Assembly (NCBI RefSeq): GCF_900142095.1
Contig: NZ_FQZP01000006.1
Location: 37,180 to 101,179 of the forward strand
Source of the DNA: Thermoclostridium caenicola
Lineage (GTDB): Bacteria > Bacillota > Clostridia > DSM-8532
Direction: 5' to 3'
Length of the DNA stretch: 64,000 bases
Shown: positions 63,873 through 64,000 of the stretch, one piece after another
How positions within the stretch are numbered: the first letter of the stretch is position 1
Layout of the letters: every line of letters starts with the position of its first letter
Translations under genes and position numbers: made by a program
Notes under the pieces: generated by a model
Database searches by the model: none
What the model was told of the DNA's origin: nothing
What the model saw: the letters and a program-made list of their open reading frames with translations, nothing else

Positions 63873-64000
63873 TAAGGGGTTTAATTTTCCTCAACTGAAG
63901 ATGAGCCCTCATTTGAAAAAGTAAATTCCACCCCTTGAAGGCAAAGAGCGGAATTTAGTTTTGCAAAAGCATATAAAAAGTATAGTGGAATTAAGTTTTT
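63873..64000. other. Window end, nothing recognised
   Basis: An AT-rich stretch with AAATTCC and GGAATTT in inverted orientation (about 63922-63958) and a second GGAATTA near 63987. No gene or clear regulatory site. Confidence 0.35.

Noticed and set aside
1..64000. CRISPR array, rRNA operon, prophage or transposase
   Set aside because: No regularly spaced repeats, no rRNA core sequences and no integrase, transposase or phage structural genes were found; the amidase at 50347 alone is not evidence of a prophage.

Overview
The window reads as chromosome of a motile, anaerobic, plant-fibre-degrading Clostridia-type Firmicute (inferred). Supporting signs are Gram-positive ribosome binding sites, a T-box leader, a YtrA-type GntR/ABC cassette, YesM/YesN-type regulation, S-layer-homology (SLH) anchored secreted enzymes, a GH10 xylanase, three chemoreceptors, and FeS flavoprotein plus HypA/HypB nickel genes. 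Genes are dense on both strands and intrinsic terminators are clear. I see no rRNA, CRISPR array, insertion sequence or prophage.

0-12 kb: housekeeping and signalling. It holds prfA, a DUF3298-like protein and a CYTH phosphatase on the minus strand. Next is a three-gene signalling operon: a kinase-like sensor that lacks its catalytic domain, a NarL-type regulator and a full HisKA_3 kinase. Then come an Apt-like phosphoribosyltransferase, a secreted charged protein, a YtrA-like repressor with ABC exporter behind a 38-bp perfect palindrome, and a chemoreceptor.

12-15.4 kb: an 843-residue fusion of a xylose-isomerase-like TIM barrel and an acyl-CoA/AMP-forming ligase, preceded by a complete T-box riboswitch. 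A small Arg/Pro/Tyr-rich protein follows.

15.4-40.2 kb: a large carbohydrate island on one theme. A YesM-like kinase and YesN-like regulator are divergent, followed by a dCache chemoreceptor. After them comes an operon with a sugar-binding lipoprotein, two permeases, two MalK-type ATPases, a zinc polyol dehydrogenase, an RpiB-family isomerase, DhaK and DhaL, three FGGY kinases, a class II aldolase, two D-2-hydroxyacid dehydrogenases, a UlaE-type 3-epimerase and a HAD phosphatase. The dehydrogenase/RpiB/DhaKL block resembles known tetritol (erythritol/threitol) catabolism. The LyxK-like kinase plus UlaE points to L-xylulose or a related ketopentose. The exact substrate is not settled by sequence.

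40-55 kb: secreted and envelope proteins. It holds a decayed cell-wall-binding gene, a small membrane protein, an SLH/M13 metallopeptidase, a flavodoxin-like reductase, a dispersed repeat, a 1468-residue xylanase (three N-terminal carbohydrate-binding-like modules, GH10, CBM9-like module, SLH), a peptidoglycan amidase, a metallo-beta-lactamase/lamin-tail lipoprotein with a DUF3006 partner, and a secreted protein of unknown role.

54-64 kb: a FadR-type regulator with a visible promoter and operator precedes an FeS/FAD oxidoreductase, hypA, hypB and a methyltransferase, with no hydrogenase in view. Then come a lipoprotein gene broken by one in-frame TAA, a chemoreceptor with a C-terminal Cache-like domain behind a terminator/antiterminator leader, and tRNA-Ser(GGA).
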